This document shows, one piece after another, positions 21,025 through 32,557 of a stretch of 64,000 bases of DNA; the first letter of the stretch is position 1, and each line of letters opens with the position of its first letter. The notes under the pieces were generated by a model. That model was not told where the DNA came from. It searched no databases and saw only the letters and a program-made list of their open reading frames with translations. The DNA is from Agrypnia vestita (lineage: Eukaryota; Arthropoda; Insecta; Trichoptera; Phryganeidae). The position numbers and the translations under genes are program-made. The stretch covers positions 1 through 64,000 of the forward strand of contig JADDOH010023064.1 in NCBI GenBank assembly GCA_016648135.1, written 5' to 3'.

Positions 21025-21528
21025 TCAATATATATATATATATATAAAGAAACCCGTGTTTCCCTACCCGCCAAGTTTTCTCCACAACCAGCCACAATCA
21101 CCCACCGGTGGTTATGGTGGTGAATAGCCCTTGGTCTCACATCGAAAAAATGCGAGTTTGGTGGGGGTGGTTGTGCGTGGGTGGGAGTGGGTGACGAAAA
21201 TGTGCTTTCTAGTACATTTTTTGTTATGGGAAGGCCGCAAATGCTTCAGATTTTTCAAAATAGGCGCTCCGACTATGCCGGTTTAGAAGGTTCCGGAAAA
21301 ACCTGCTCTAGAAAGTTCTGGAAGGAGTTATGGAAAAATCCCGAAAGTTCTATGAGGTTCTAAACTGAGTGGCGGAATGTTTCGGTGTGTCTAGAAGGTT
21401 CCTGTACATTCAATAAATTTCTTGAAAGTTCTGGAAGGAGAGTGTTCTAGAAGGTTCGCGAAAGTTCTATGACGATCCAAACAATGTAGTAAAAATCTAC
21501 GCGTGCGAAGCCGCGCGGGCGCAGCTAG
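21025..21528 (+). mobile_element. Non-autonomous Helitron-like element, 504 bp
   Basis: It begins TC followed by an (AT)n tract and AAAGAAACCCGTGTTTCCCT, the usual 5' style of lepidopteran Helitrons. It ends with the GC-rich GCGAAGCCGCGCGGGC and CTAG at 21525-21528. It sits between a host A (21024) and T (21529), as Helitrons do, with no terminal inverted repeats. The interior has no Rep/helicase coding and is dominated by GAA/TTC pentamers, listed separately. The 5' boundary is less certain than the 3' one. Confidence 0.65.
21286..21467. promoter_or_regulatory. Array of heat-shock-element pentamers (HSF sites)
   Basis: Heat-shock elements are alternating nGAAn/nTTCn units at 5-bp phase. Here six clusters fit exactly: 21286-21298 (GAA-TTC-GAA), 21311-21323 (GAA-TTC-GAA), 21343-21350 (GAA-TTC), 21394-21401 (GAA-TTC), 21424-21436 (GAA-TTC-GAA) and 21445-21467 (TTC-GAA-TTC-GAA-TTC). 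That is 18 perfectly spaced units in 182 bp. Three contiguous units are usually enough for trimeric HSF binding. Whether any nearby gene responds is unknown; no gene was recognised within several kb. Confidence 0.65.
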
Positions 21529-21892
21529 TTCTTTATAAAACCTGTACGCAGTGAACGCTCAGCATAAAATGATAAACCTCGCTGCGATTTACAAAAATGC
21601 CTGTTTCTCACAGAAACCATACCTGTTGTACTGATTGGCAATACATAAACCAATCAGCAACATTTGTATTAAGTGGCTATATGTCAGTTAGTCGCCTAGT
21701 GAACTGGTTACCTTAGATTGGTAAAACCACAATCCAGAGAGTTGTCCACACAACTTGGTTTTGTAATATCAGGAGACCGATACTGAAAACAAACAGAGAG
21801 AACAAGAATTAGAATCAGTGTTATTACGAGACTAAACATTGCAATAGGTACATTAATAATTGGACTGGGAAGATTAGTTACATTCGCAGGCG

Positions 21893-22200
21893 ATCTATAT
21901 CTATAAAACTCAATGTCTGTCTTTTCTCTATTCAAATTTACACCGTTTGACTGATCTGACCCAAATTTTGCATACTTATTCTTTAGGGCCTGGCGGATAA
22001 CAAAGGTAACATTTACTCCATCTTCCTTTACCCCACCCCCTCCCCCGATATATTTTATGTTCGAATCTATGCAATTTTACAGCCCAAAAAATGACCCAAA
22101 TTTTGCATACTTAATCTTTAGGACCCTGCGGAAAACATAGCTGCCATCTCCCCCGACATTAGAATCTTCTCCAACAAATTTCTTTTTAATTAAATCTTTA
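21893..22200 (+). mobile_element. Helitron-like fragment with internal repeat
   Basis: TCTATATCTATAAAACTC at 21893 resembles a Helitron 5' end. The phrase GACCCAAATTTTGCATACTT with TCTTTAGG occurs at about 21958 and again at about 22091, a diverged internal duplication typical of these elements. No 3' end was identified, so it is partial. Confidence 0.35.
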
Positions 22201-22564
22201 ACCCGTATAACGCCGAGTACGGACCGCTAATCAATATATACCTACATATATAGACATGAACCAACGTAAATTTCTTGTCCATAATCTGGCGCCACGTCTG
22301 GTGCCAATACGTTCGCGTTGTTTAAAAAAATACTACTTGTAAATTTCAAAACAATTAAAAACTCGAAAAGGTCGAACTAAATAATCCTAAAAAGTATGTT
22401 GTCTTGGTAAATAAGTTATGCTTTTTACAAAAAGAACTATTGAACGAAAATGCGTATTGATTACTAAGGGTTTAGTTCAGCACTTTTATACTCTGTGGAT
22501 GCACTCATGATGCATATATATTTTTTATGGAATTTGTTTTAATTACAAGATTAATGAGTAATTT

Positions 22565-22660
22565 TATGTTTTCATAGATTCATCACTACTCTAGAGGTAA
22601 GACACCCGCCTAGTGATCTAGTTAGTGGTTTGGGCTCCATTCGAGGAGGCTACCAAATTA
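22565..22660 (+). repeat. SINE fragment, tRNA-like (family A)
   Basis: CTAGAGGTAAGACACCCGCC followed by TAGTGATCTAGTTAGTGG matches the tRNA-like head of the SINE at 60596. The 3' body is missing. Confidence 0.4.
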
Positions 22661-22689
22661 TTTATATTATTTTAACTAAGCTTAGTCTC

Positions 22690-23910
22690 AAAATAATATT
22701 ATTAATGTGACACCCACAAAAAAATATGAAATTACGATGACAAGTACATTAAATATATGTTCACCCACAGTATTCATAAACCTTTTTTTTAATGTCTATA
22801 CAATTTCAGCTCTCCATATAAAAAGTTATTTTTATATTTCTGATCTTCACGGTGAATTATTTATTATAAATCAAATCAATCAAATACTCCAAGTTACCGT
22901 CCAGTTTTGGTCGTATCCTTAGAACGTAGGTACCTACAGTAGCCGGCAAACATCTTGAAATTCTGCGGCGTAGTGGGGGGACGTTTGCGCATCTACCTTT
23001 CTACCAACGAGACCCAAATTTCGTCTTCTGCGCATTCCCCCACTTAGCCAAAGAATTTCATGAAGTTTGCCGGCAACTGTACCTCGTTTCCCCGTTAGAA
23101 CGGTACGCTTTTTAGCTCGTCTAAGGTATGTGTTCATGTTCTCGGTTTATTTATACAGGATTGCAACATACCTGTGAGAGGTCAATGAATGCCCTGCGGA
23201 TTAAACGTACCTGTAGGCAGATGATGTATAGTTTACAATGGTAGATATAACTATGATAATATATGATTGAGCCATGTATAGCTATATAAAAAAAGTTATA
23301 AGTAGGTACATAGCTAAATCAAAAGTGTCTAAAATGAAAAGTTCAAACAACGCACACTGCGAAACATAAACCCTCAACAAAAGAAAAGTTCAAAAACAAG
23401 TAACGCAAAGAGGCGCGTTACACAACAAGATGGGAAAGGAATATACCAAGAAAATGAAATGGCGACTGACATCCCACAATCGCTTGGAGGGCAGACAATC
23501 ACTGGACAGTCGCATTCATCCATTGGTACGAGGGGAAGCAAGAGGCCAACAAACCGCCCTAAAAACCACTGAACCGACAAAACCAGCGGTAGCGAAAAAC
23601 AACCGGCAGAGAAAAGTGGGAGTGAACCTTATCTAGCTGAAAATAGAAAACGAACGATAATGAGAAATATAATAGTTACAGAAAAAATAAATAAATGCAA
23701 TATAGGAATAATCATAGACTCTTAATTACCGTCAAAAAAGCACGTCGAATATCTGAGAAAATTGCACTAAAAATTCTTGGAAAGACAAAAATTTACACAA
23801 GAAACATCCATAATTATTTAATAAATGAAGAGCGTGATGAAAATCATTTTAAGTAGAAAATACATACATAGTACACAAATTGAAATTAAAAGATGTAAAC
23901 AAATAAAAAC
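22690..23910. other. Intergenic, nothing recognised
   Basis: Short open frames at 22707-22922, 22934-23137 and 23430-23636 have no recognisable domain. A purine-rich, relatively GC-richer segment lies at 23400-23640. No splice-supported exon was identified. Confidence 0.4.
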
Positions 23911-23919
23911 AAGGACCAA

Positions 23920-24170
23920 AGCTATACACAATGATTTTCATGTACAAAATTTTAAATGCTAGAATGCCAAAAATAAAATGACATAACATAGACACTCATG
24001 GACATACCTTAAAATAAGAGTGCCAACGTAATAAGAATTTCAAACATAAAGAAAATCAATACACAAAACTATTGATTTTACAACGGACTAAAGAAATACA
24101 ATAATCTACCAGAAAATATGAAAATGAATTATCAATGTGTCCAAGAAATTGTATTATAAACTAAATAAAG
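23920..24170 (+). pseudogene. Possible retroelement C-terminal scrap
   Basis: Broken forward frames read FYNGLKKYNNLPENMKM-like sequence and then a lysine/leucine-rich end, as at the C-terminus of many non-LTR polyproteins. It directly precedes a SINE. Weak call. Confidence 0.3.
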
Positions 24171-24174
24171 ACAT

Positions 24175-24400
24175 CTAAATTTGTTGTCTGTCCGTAACTT
24201 CGTGTAATGTCCGTATTTTAGTTCGAATTCACGACTAAAAAACGAAATTAAATGGCTGGGCCTGAACTCCGGGCGAGCAAACGCGAAGGCGGGAACCTAG
24301 CGACGTTGCCACAACCGCATGTGCGTAACCTGTCAGAACCACATTACATATAGGACCAATGTTCCGTCATTTTTGACGGGTTACAGCTAGTGAACAAAAT
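24175..24400 (-). repeat. tRNA-derived SINE (family B), diverged
   Basis: It shares with 36225-36690 the order TTGTTGTCTGTCC, GTTCGAATTCAC, AAAAAACGAAATTAAA, a GC-rich tRNA-like block with TGAACTCCGG, and a TCATTTTTGACGGGTTACAGC tail region. The tRNA-like promoter boxes read on the minus strand. Confidence 0.55.
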
Positions 24401-25144
24401 AAAACAATAAACGTTACCATTCCCAACAACGCCTTTCCTCTTGAATCAAGAATATCGTCCCCGGTCTATTAATAATGTCCCAGTTGTTTCAGGAACAAAC
24501 GCTAAAATACTTGTAACGAACATTGAATTTGATGTTGCAACCGAAGTAGTTCACAGTCACCCGACTAGCCTGGAGTGGTTACCAGGAGCCGGTATTATTG
24601 CGTCGGCCCGTGTTAAGGAAATGTGCAATACGAGTACCTACCTACATCAAACATTACGCGCGAACCGTTTTTCTTAAGGTTTAGTACCTTCGATTGCAGA
24701 ATGTCTTAGAACACGAGCGAGCTTCTACTTCATAATCATTCCTTGCGAATGCACGAAAAAAGCTTCGTATGTTTTGAAATTTTACCTACATTTTTCACGG
24801 AAAAATTTTGCATATTTTGGACCTCTAGGTACATCTTTTACAAGGGTTCTCTTTGTTTTAGAATTTTGCCGCAATATATTATACCTGTTACCGTTCAAAT
24901 GTGTCTTGTCTGTTTCCGTCTGATAAGGCAGTAAAGGTACCGATACACATGCTTATTTTTGAACATGCTCATTAGCATGCTCAAAACAAGCATGCTCTAA
25001 CAACTGTTATTGTTATTGGCATGCTTATTTTAAGCATGCCTAAAGCTAACAATCCAACACACGTGCTTATTACTGGCATCTTCTTGTCGTAGAATAGAGA
25101 TGCTCTTGTTCAAAATGAAAACTTTACAAACTGAAATAGGAAAT

Positions 25145-25378
25145 TCAAGTGAGCCAATAAATTAAAACAATTCCCGAGTTTCCATCCGCATTTTTGATTT
25201 TAACTTTTATAATTTTTATTGTAAGATTTGAATCATTCGTGTCTTTTAATAAAGTTTCATCAACATTATTTCTTGCTATATTATTTTTATATAGCGGTGA
25301 CCGAGTATTCCACAGACATTCGTTTTTCCTATAATAAGTCACGAAAAATAATGTTTTGTCATCTCCCCAACGCGCCAT
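25145..25378 (-). pseudogene. MADF-domain-like fragment inside element copy A
   Basis: A minus-strand frame reads ARWGDDKTLFFVTYYRKNEC, LWNTRSPLYKNNIARNN and then a lysine-rich stretch. The 'LWNTRS..YK' motif and spacing are those of the MADF (Myb/SANT-like) DNA-binding domain found in insect proteins and in the second protein of PIF/Harbinger transposons. About two thirds of a domain is present, without a complete gene. Likely a captured or residual exon. Confidence 0.5.
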
Positions 25379-25522
25379 ATTGTTTCATCTGTCGCGGACT
25401 AAGAAGATCACATTGACATCGATACTAGCCGCGAATGACATTAGCTTGCTCATAAGCAAGCCTGTTCACACATGCTCAAAAGATACCCCTTCTCGTGGTG
25501 AATGACATTAGCATGCTCATAA

Positions 25523-26300
25523 AGGTACAGATACACATGCTTCTTTACTGGCATGCTAATGAGCATGCCATTAATAAGCATGCCCTAACAACTGTACACA
25601 TTTGCTCATTACTGGCATGCTTATTAGTGGCATGCTCATAAATAAGCATGTCCAAAGCTAACAATCAAACACACATGCTTATTAGTGGCATGCTCTTGTC
25701 ATAGAATAGAGACGCTCTTGTTCAAAATGGAAACTTTGCAAACTGAAATAGAAAATTCAAGTGAACCAATAAATCAAAAAAGTTCCCGAGTTTCCAACCG
25801 CACATTTTTGATTTTAGTTTATATAATTTTTATTGTAAGATTTGAATCATTCATGCCTATTAATAAAGTTTCGTAAACATTATTTCTCACTATATTATTT
25901 TTACACAACGGTGACCGAGTATTCCACAGACATTCGTGATTCTTATAATAAGTCACGAAAAGTAATGTTTTATCATCTCCCCAACGCGCCATATTTGTTT
26001 CATCTGTCGCGGACTGAGAAGATCGCATTGATAACACTAGCCGCGAAGCCCGCGAATGACATAAGCATGCTCATAAATAAGCAAGTCTGTTCACACATGC
26101 TCCAAAGATACCCCTTCTCTATGGTGAATGACAGTGGCATGCTTATAAATCAACCGGCGGTTGATTTTTGAGCATGCCACTAGGTGGCATGCTCATTTCT
26201 AGCAATGTGCGTACACACATGCCACTAATAAGCATGCCACTGTCAAAGTCGATACTGCGCATGCTCACGTGCCACTAAAGAAGCATGTGTATCAGACGCT
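25523..26300 (-). mobile_element. Harbinger-like MADF-carrying element, copy B (nested in A)
   Basis: Starts AGGTACAGATACACATGCTT after TAA (25520-25522). It ends GCATGTGTATCAGACGCT followed by TTAA, so the ends are inverted repeats (AGGTACNGATACACATGC). It is about 778 bp and has many GCATGC/GCATGCTC subterminal repeats. Orientation is the same as copy A. The three-base TAA/TTA target and end sequence are consistent with PIF/Harbinger. Confidence 0.65.
25819..26037 (-). pseudogene. MADF-domain-like fragment inside element copy B
   Basis: Same product as in copy A: SSQSATDETNMARWGDDKTL, LFVTYYKNHECLWNTRS, then NNIVRNNVYETLL. The upstream 'MRSSQSATDE' start is intact here. It ends early within the domain. 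Confidence 0.5.
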
Positions 26301-26699
26301 TTAATCAACCGGTGGTTGATTTTACGGCGATGCGTACACACATGCTACTTGTAGTAGATTTAGTAATAGTGTATTGAGTAAAATATCTGTGATAAAGGAA
26401 ATGTAAACATGTTGATGTTTTATGAACTTGATGAATTATCTCAGAACATACTACTCGTAAATAATAATTGATTCATCCTCGCATTCTTAATCACTTAATG
26501 CGGTGAACCGGACCGAGAAAGTTCAATGCCAAAATACATTTGTAATAATCAGTTATTCTATTTTATTCCATTTGAGATCATGGCAACGCTGAGAAAGCTA
26601 CAATATGATAACTTCAATTATTCTACCGAATATTTGTGTTGAATTTGGTACACTTTTGATCAATTAAATTTGAAATATTATTAACTTGATTACCCATTC

Positions 26700-26890
26700 A
26701 TTTTTTTAAATAGAGATGCAAATACGGAATACGTGTCGCATCAATATTCTTACTATTTTCAAACTAAGCTAAACGCTTGCGCTATGAAAATAGGACTAAC
26801 TTGGTGATCTGGAGTGAGATTTGAACCCGCGACCTTTGGATCACGAGGCGAGAGTCCTAACCACAAGATCAACAAGCTACTTTATATTCA
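26700..26890 (-). repeat. tRNA-derived SINE, family A
   Basis: On the minus strand: a tRNA-like head (GGTTAGGACTCTCGCCTCGT and GTCGCGGGTTCAAATC as B box), then a body with CTATTTTCATAGCGCAAG and a tail ATTGATGCGACACGTATTCC. The same body and tail occur at 60596-60790, defining a family. Confidence 0.65.
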
Positions 26891-27229
26891 TATATTTTAT
26901 ATTTTACTGCTTATTTCCGATATTGTTTAATGTATATACTTTTTGATTTTGTGTATTATTTTTTATGTAAAAGCCTGTAATGAGCGTAAAAAAGTAAATA
27001 AATTATGCGGCTGAGTCCGTATATTGGATTGACTTTTTGATATGACTTTTTATTTATTTTTTGAATGGTTCACAAACAATGTAACACACATAACATGATA
27101 TAGGTAATACAATTATAAAACAATTAGCTTAAATGCTTTTCATCACTTAAATGTGAATACAGCATAGAGATAAAAGTAAAGGCTAAAACATATACAAGAA
27201 AAAACAGAAAAAAGTGATTTTATAGAGTG

Positions 27230-27900
27230 AGCTTGAATAGAGTGAGATTGAATAAAAAGACTAAACAGCTAATTTCGCAAGTTTGGTAATAGTTCTCTTA
27301 TATTCGTGGAAGCTGTCATGAAATATGTCAATAAGGACGTTATGGTTATTTTCTATTTTGTTGTATGACCTCAACATTCTAGATATAGAGTTAAAGTGGG
27401 CCATATTGTTATTGAAAGAGAAAATGTATTATATGTCCTAAGTCGGCGACAAGGAACATTCAAAGTTATATTTTCGACACAAAATTCTGAATCAATATTA
27501 CCATGAATTATATTATATAGGTATATTAATAGTCAGCAATTAGTCTTCTAACTTCCAATTTGTCTACATGAAAATATTCTAAGCGCTCTTGATTAGATAT
27601 TAAAGTGCTGTCCAGATTACACTTAAATGTAAGCATGCGAAGAAATTTTTGCTGTACAGATTCTATCATATTTTTGTAAGTTATATAATGAGGTGACCAA
27701 ATGACACAACAAATAAACATATTAATGATGACGGTTTTTTTAATAGTTTTGTGATTCTATATATGAAGCCCAATATTTTTAGAGATTTTTCTTTGATATT
27801 ATTAAAGTGATAAGTGAATGTGAAGCGTGAATCAAGAGTAATCCAAGATTTTGACTAGCGATAAACAATAATCTTGTTCTTCTAGGTTATTTTGCAAAGG
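27230..27900 (-). pseudogene. Jockey-like reverse-transcriptase C-terminal fragment
   Basis: Minus-strand frames with breaks read KSWITLDSRFTFTYHFNNIK, KSLKILGFI, then (27720-27526) CVIWSPHYITYKNMIESVQQ, KFLRML and ERLEYFHVDKLEVRR. This is the conserved 'GV.fd..L.F..H', 'ALGFI' and 'WsP.y......iEsvQrkF' part downstream of the catalytic core. The palm is missing and the frame is interrupted. Confidence 0.7.
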
Positions 27901-27904
27901 AACA

Positions 27905-28700
27905 TTTTTAACATAAAATACGTTTTAGGCCACATTTCACCGCAGTATCTACCGTTTTAAGAAGAGCTGATCTGATGAAAAGTTATGTGATAGACTACAA
28001 TTTGAAAAAAAAGTAATGACAATTTCAAAGTAGTCAACTAATGATATAAATACTCACACTTTCTTTCTTTTCTTTCGTTTAAAACAAGTAAAGAAAAAAA
28101 TTATTTCTTATCTCTTGGACACAAAAGCGTACGCACAATACTTATAAATATAACCTTTTTCGCTAATCCTCAGTAAAAATATTCTCAATTATCGTAATGT
28201 AACGTCTAAAAACATTCAGGATGTAACCATGGGTCACTTTTTGTCTTGTAAATCCCACCACGTTACAGTTTTTTGCCTGAGATTTTTTGTCGTTTTATAC
28301 AACTTCTAACTTATGTGATTAACGAGACAATAACCCCAACATAAAAAAATTATGAATTCAAGAACAAACCTACTGCAGAAGTAAATAAAAATGCACGAAA
28401 ATTCATATATGTACATCCAGTAGCGTATCTACAAAACTGGGCCCCAATCAAAAATAGAAGACGATATATTTATCTTTTGAATATAATATATAAAACCATT
28501 ACTAGTACTATACTATTTTATCCATTAATTAGTGAGAAAAATTTTAAATCTTATATCCTTTAAAAAAATACTGTGATTTTAGGAATTGACCTGAACGAAC
28601 AGAAAGAAAAAACATTTCTACATTATAATCCCTAACCTGACACTTCAGGTATGCTGCTATACTACACACGATGGTCGAATTATAAATATGGTAAAAGCAT
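27905..28700. other. Intergenic, nothing recognised
   Basis: AT-rich sequence between two dead elements. No exon or structured repeat recognised. Confidence 0.4.
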
Positions 28701-28705
28701 CTTTT

Positions 28706-29100
28706 TTAATCGATTTTATTTCTCAACTCCATTTGCACCGGATCCAGGAGGTTTCCCGTTGTTTCATCCTGTCTGAAAAGCAGCTTATATAAAAGCATCC
28801 TCATTTGACGAAAATTTTGCTCGGCGGGAAAAAAAAACGAATTCTTCACCCGAGCCCAATTTTCATGTTTAGGAACAGGAAGGAAGTCACGCGGGACTTT
28901 GTTCAGAGAATAATGTGGATGTAAAATCAATTTGATGCCTAATTCGTTCAACTTTGTGACGGTCCAATTGTGGGACGGCACGTTGTTTCGGTGAAAGAAC
29001 ACTTTTTTGTGGGCCAATCTTGGCCGTCTTTATTTCAGCTCTTCTTTGAAACGGTCCAATAATATGGCTTAATAACTCTTTGTTTCTTTTTTTCCTTCTT
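28706..29100 (-). pseudogene. Dead mariner transposase, C-terminal part
   Basis: The 28706-29017 frame reads KKVFFHRNNVPSHNWTVTKL, NELGIKLILHPHYSLNKVPR then DFLPVPKHE, aligning with mariner 'HDNAPAH...[22 protein letters not shown]'. The catalytic aspartate of HDN is replaced (HRN) and SPDLAP is degraded, so it cannot encode an active enzyme. No intact inverted repeats were found. Confidence 0.65.
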
Positions 29101-29239
29101 CAAGTAGTCGACTAGGAAGATTCCCCGGAAAACCCAAAAGCAGTGCCCACAACTTTTCTAGCTGACTAAACGGCCTTCAACTTCTTCGGCGCACTTTCAC
29201 CACTCGTTGTCCATTATTTTGATTAACGTTTCGATTCGG

Positions 29240-29620
29240 TTTGTAATAGTGGACAGTTTCGTCCAAAAAAGAATTAGACTAGACGCCTTTGGGTTGTGGT
29301 GCCGGAGGAAAATGCCTCGAATCCCATGGACAGCATTTTGCACTATTCTGATGCAACTGAGGATTCGAAATAGATTATCCACGATCTGTGTATGATGCAT
29401 ACTCCATTTTTTTAGAGAGAGAATGACCGAAAATGTGGAAGGCCAAAGAGGAACAAGCGGATCTCCAACTCGATGGAATGACCAGATCAATGAGGCTACT
29501 GACAGTTGGAACGACTGTCCGAGCTGTGAGCTGCAGTGAAAGGTGAAGGAAATCGTCAAGGACATCAGGGGCCATAATCCGGCGGTCATGGTCTTGAAGA
29601 ATGAGGAAACCAACTAGGAA
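29240..29620 (+). pseudogene. Non-LTR reverse-transcriptase C-terminal fragment
   Basis: Forward frames with shifts read RLDAFGLWCRRKMPRIPWTA, then RIRNRLSTICV, then a GTSGSPTRWNDQINEATDSW-like segment and VKDIRGHNPAVMVLKNEE. This corresponds to the 'd.fE.wcwRrmlripW...GRpptRW.Dqi' tail of a lepidopteran non-LTR element. Stops and shifts show it is dead. Confidence 0.6.
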
Positions 29621-29639
29621 GAAGATTTCATGATGATTT

Positions 29640-30945
29640 AAAATATCACTTACAGATAATTACATAATTGGTTATGATACCAAGGTGAATTTGTTTAATC
29701 AATCCCGTATTTATTATTTTACCACGATAGATGGTTGGCGGACGTTTGATCCAACGACAAAGATCCCGAGGCATTAGATTCAACGACAAAATGAGCACAA
29801 ACCAAATTTCAAAATGTTTTTTTATGAAAGAGCTTTAAATAAATTAATGAACATGATAATGGTGACGAAATCATTAGTTCGCAAATTCTTAAAAAAAGTA
29901 GCCAATCGATTTAACGAAAATATTGAATATGACCTTTTGCGATTTTTGTCATTCTGTCCTAGGAAATAAAGGAGACAGGATTTCGTTCAGCCTAACCTAA
30001 CCTAACCCAATACGCATTTTTGTTATAATTCACGAAAGAAATATACACGAAAAGTTATATGCAATATTTTCGTCTAGTGATTTGATTGTGGTTTTAAGAA
30101 TTTTCGAGAGGTTTTTAAGAAAAAAAATTCGTCAAAACTCTTTAAAAAAACATTTTGAAATTTTACTTGTGGTCGTTAGGTCGTGGATCTTTTGACGCGT
30201 GGATCTTTTTTTCATTGGACCAAATGTCCGTGGACAAAGTTTTCTTATCCTTCCTTCCAGTGCCCTCTACTAATCTTATCTTATGTATATATAAAATAAG
30301 ATCATTCGATTGTATATCTATGGCGCCAATTTCGCCCTCATATTGATTTACTTAGATTGCAATATTTGTACAGCGAATCTGTAATCTTCTTAAGGTGTGC
30401 GCATTTATCATTACTTTGACGGAAAGTTCGTAATATAATTGATAAACAGAAAATAAAATATTATTTTATCAACGAAATTTTTGTTTTATTTGTAGATATT
30501 ACAATCAATTTTCGATACTTTGACAAGAATTAGACAAAAATAAAGTTATTAATATGTAATTGATAATAATAAAATCTGAATATTCAAGAAGACAAAGAAC
30601 AAACTAAATTTTATATCGATCATGAAAAATATAGTCATCGTTTTACAGATCCAAGCTACTCTTTATGACGTATATGATATGTACATACGATATACATATT
30701 TAACAGCTTTTTATTAACTGCATACACTAATATAACACAAAAGTTGTCTTCGTAACCAGGTGCGGGCTAGAGGGGGCATATGCGAGCCTCTTAAATTAAG
30801 AAAAAACAATTGTCTCAGATCAAATCAGTACTTAACTACAAAGTCTGTAAATGATTTAAAAGTATTACGAAACATTACACTTTTTTGCCTTTTGAAACAC
30901 GAAGTACTTACATTTATTTCGGGCGCATAACATCACTGGATCGCC
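29640..30945. other. Intergenic, nothing recognised
   Basis: AT-rich; the open frame 30155-30346 has no recognisable domain. CCTAACCTAACCTAACC at about 29990-30006 is a short degenerate (TAACC) tract. Confidence 0.4.
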
Positions 30946-30949
30946 GGAC

Positions 30950-31174
30950 AATATCTCTGGAAGGCGGCTCACACTGCGATCAGCAAAATCTAAGGGTCTC
31001 TACAAGCTGGTAGTACCATGGAGACCTGGAGCCACCAAGTTTGCCGTACTTTCAGCATTGCGGCCCTAGCTATGTGTACCTTATCAGCAACCTCCAGCGT
31101 TGCGATCTATGGAGAATCGAGAAGCATTTAAGAAGAGGCTAAAAACTCATTTCTTCAAGATATCCTATTTGTAA
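30950..31174 (+). pseudogene. Retroelement C-terminal fragment
   Basis: Forward frames read a SGRRLTLRSAKSKGLYKLVV stretch with WRPGATKFA, and finish FKKRLKTHFFKISYL then stop. The last phrase is a common C-terminus of non-LTR polyproteins ('FKk.LKtylF'). Broken by a stop, dead. Confidence 0.45.
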
Positions 31175-31309
31175 AACGCCCTTGAAGCGTCTCTTACGCA
31201 AAAACAGCGCTACAAAAATTAGCATAACCTAATAAAAGAGACCTCGCCGTTTTCTTGTCAATAGAGTAACAATACTTAAAACGCTGATCTTCGATGTACA
31301 TTGCTTCCT

Positions 31310-31745
31310 TTTTCTTCTTATGGTGACATCTCCTATCGGAGGTCGGCGATTATTCTGTCGATTACAAAACTTTATTTACCGCCGCACGGAACAACTCGTC
31401 GAGTTACACTTATACCAGTCCCTCAAGTCAAGTAGCTATGAGATGCTTTTTACGCTTCTTTTACCACTTATTTTCCCCTGGATGATGAGTTGGTTAAGAC
31501 TATATTTAGGTCTTCTCATAATTTGTCCGAGATACTCAAACTTTCTTGACTTGATAGTCCGCAACACTTCTCGGTCTTTTTCCATACGCCGCGCCGCCGC
31601 CGGAGGATTTCAACATTTGTCACTCTATCCACCCAGGAGCCACATCTCAAAAGCCTCGGATTAATTCTTGGTTTAGTGTCCATGCCTCCCCCCCATTTAG
31701 GAGAATGGCAGAAATATAACACCGAACCAAACGCATTCTAAATTG
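31310..31745 (-). pseudogene. Non-LTR reverse-transcriptase C-terminal fragment
   Basis: Minus-strand frame 31722-31516 reads GSWVDRVTNVEILRRRRG, and the continuation toward 31320 reads as LGQIMRRPKYSLNQLIIQGK-like and GRRSPIGDVTI-like pieces in shifting frames. This matches the 'CTWVDRVTNEEVLRR...YLGHVMR...GRRSVGRR' tail of a common insect element. Dead. Confidence 0.55.
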
Positions 31746-31749
31746 CAGG

Positions 31750-32405
31750 CTTAGGTCACGGCTAGAAAATAACGGTCTCATTCTGAGAAACGCACTCTTG
31801 CCATCTCTATTCGATCTTTTACTTCTTGAGATGAATCCCAGCTCTTGTTTAGGTACCCATTGCTTCCAGACGATCTTAAATTTTCAACGCAACATTTTTG
31901 TGAACTTTGCATTGAACGATTATTCTTCTATAACTTCGATCAACGTAAAATACCTAATATCTAATAAGACTTATTATTATTTACGTAACTAAAAATTCCC
32001 GCGCCTTAGCGACCATTATTATAATCCATAGATCGAAAGGCAAACTCGCCACACTAGCGGCTACAATAATTATTATTATCAATAGGTAATATTCGGTAAT
32101 ACTACTACTTTCCATAATTACTGTGAAGGGATCCCGAATTCGAAGATTTTCATAGATGTTACACATAAAATAGACATACCTACTCGTACCTACATAGAGA
32201 AAGGTAGAGCAGTCACATCGCAACTTCAGGCGAAAAACGTTTTGTTTTGCAAATTAAAATTTCGTCTTGGAGAATATTATATTTTATCAAAATGGTTTAT
32301 GATTTAAGTATTCGCATGTTGTACAAAGGCCTTTTATGAACTAAAGAGAACGATATAACAAACATTAATATGTTTATCAACGGCATATTTTTGTTAACTA
32401 ACTTG
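31750..32405. other. Intergenic, nothing recognised
   Basis: No exon or structured element seen. Frame 31981-32223 contains a low-complexity hydrophobic run only. Confidence 0.4.
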
Positions 32406-32409
32406 GCTT

Positions 32410-32557
32410 AGGCCCGGTTGTTTCAAGTTGGATTAAAATAAAAGTACGTTTAAAGCATAGATTTTTACGGAAACGGATCGATTTATTGGTGGAGAACGCA
32501 AAAATTTATGCTTTAAATGAACTTTTACTATAATCCAACTTGAAACAACCGGCCCTT
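32410..32557. mobile_element. Foldback MITE, about 148 bp
   Basis: The left end GGCCCGGTTGTTTCAAGTTG mirrors the right end CAACTTGAAACAACCGGCCC. Inner arms TTTAAAGCATAGATTTTTAC and AAAATTTATGCTTTAAA also pair. Flanked by TTA/TTA-like bases. Non-coding. Confidence 0.75.

Larger units (their letters stand above)
24935..26365 (-). mobile_element. Harbinger-like MADF-carrying element, copy A (interrupted)
   Basis: Starts AGGTACCGATACACATGC after TAA, and is rich in GCATGC-containing subrepeats. It carries a minus-strand MADF-like frame at 25145-25378. At 25522 its sequence stops where copy B begins, and it resumes after copy B at about 26301 with ATCAACCGGTGGTTGATT and GCGTACACACATGC, matching the distal part of copy B. 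Copy A is therefore split by a nested insertion. Its far terminus is degraded. Confidence 0.6.

Noticed and set aside
24441..24677. 78-aa frame as a gene
   Set aside because: No domain, no splice support, and flanked directly by SINE and MITE sequence.
31990..32100. Possible tRNA or structured RNA in the TTATTATTA-rich segment
   Set aside because: No A/B boxes and no consistent stems; simple-sequence bias explains it.
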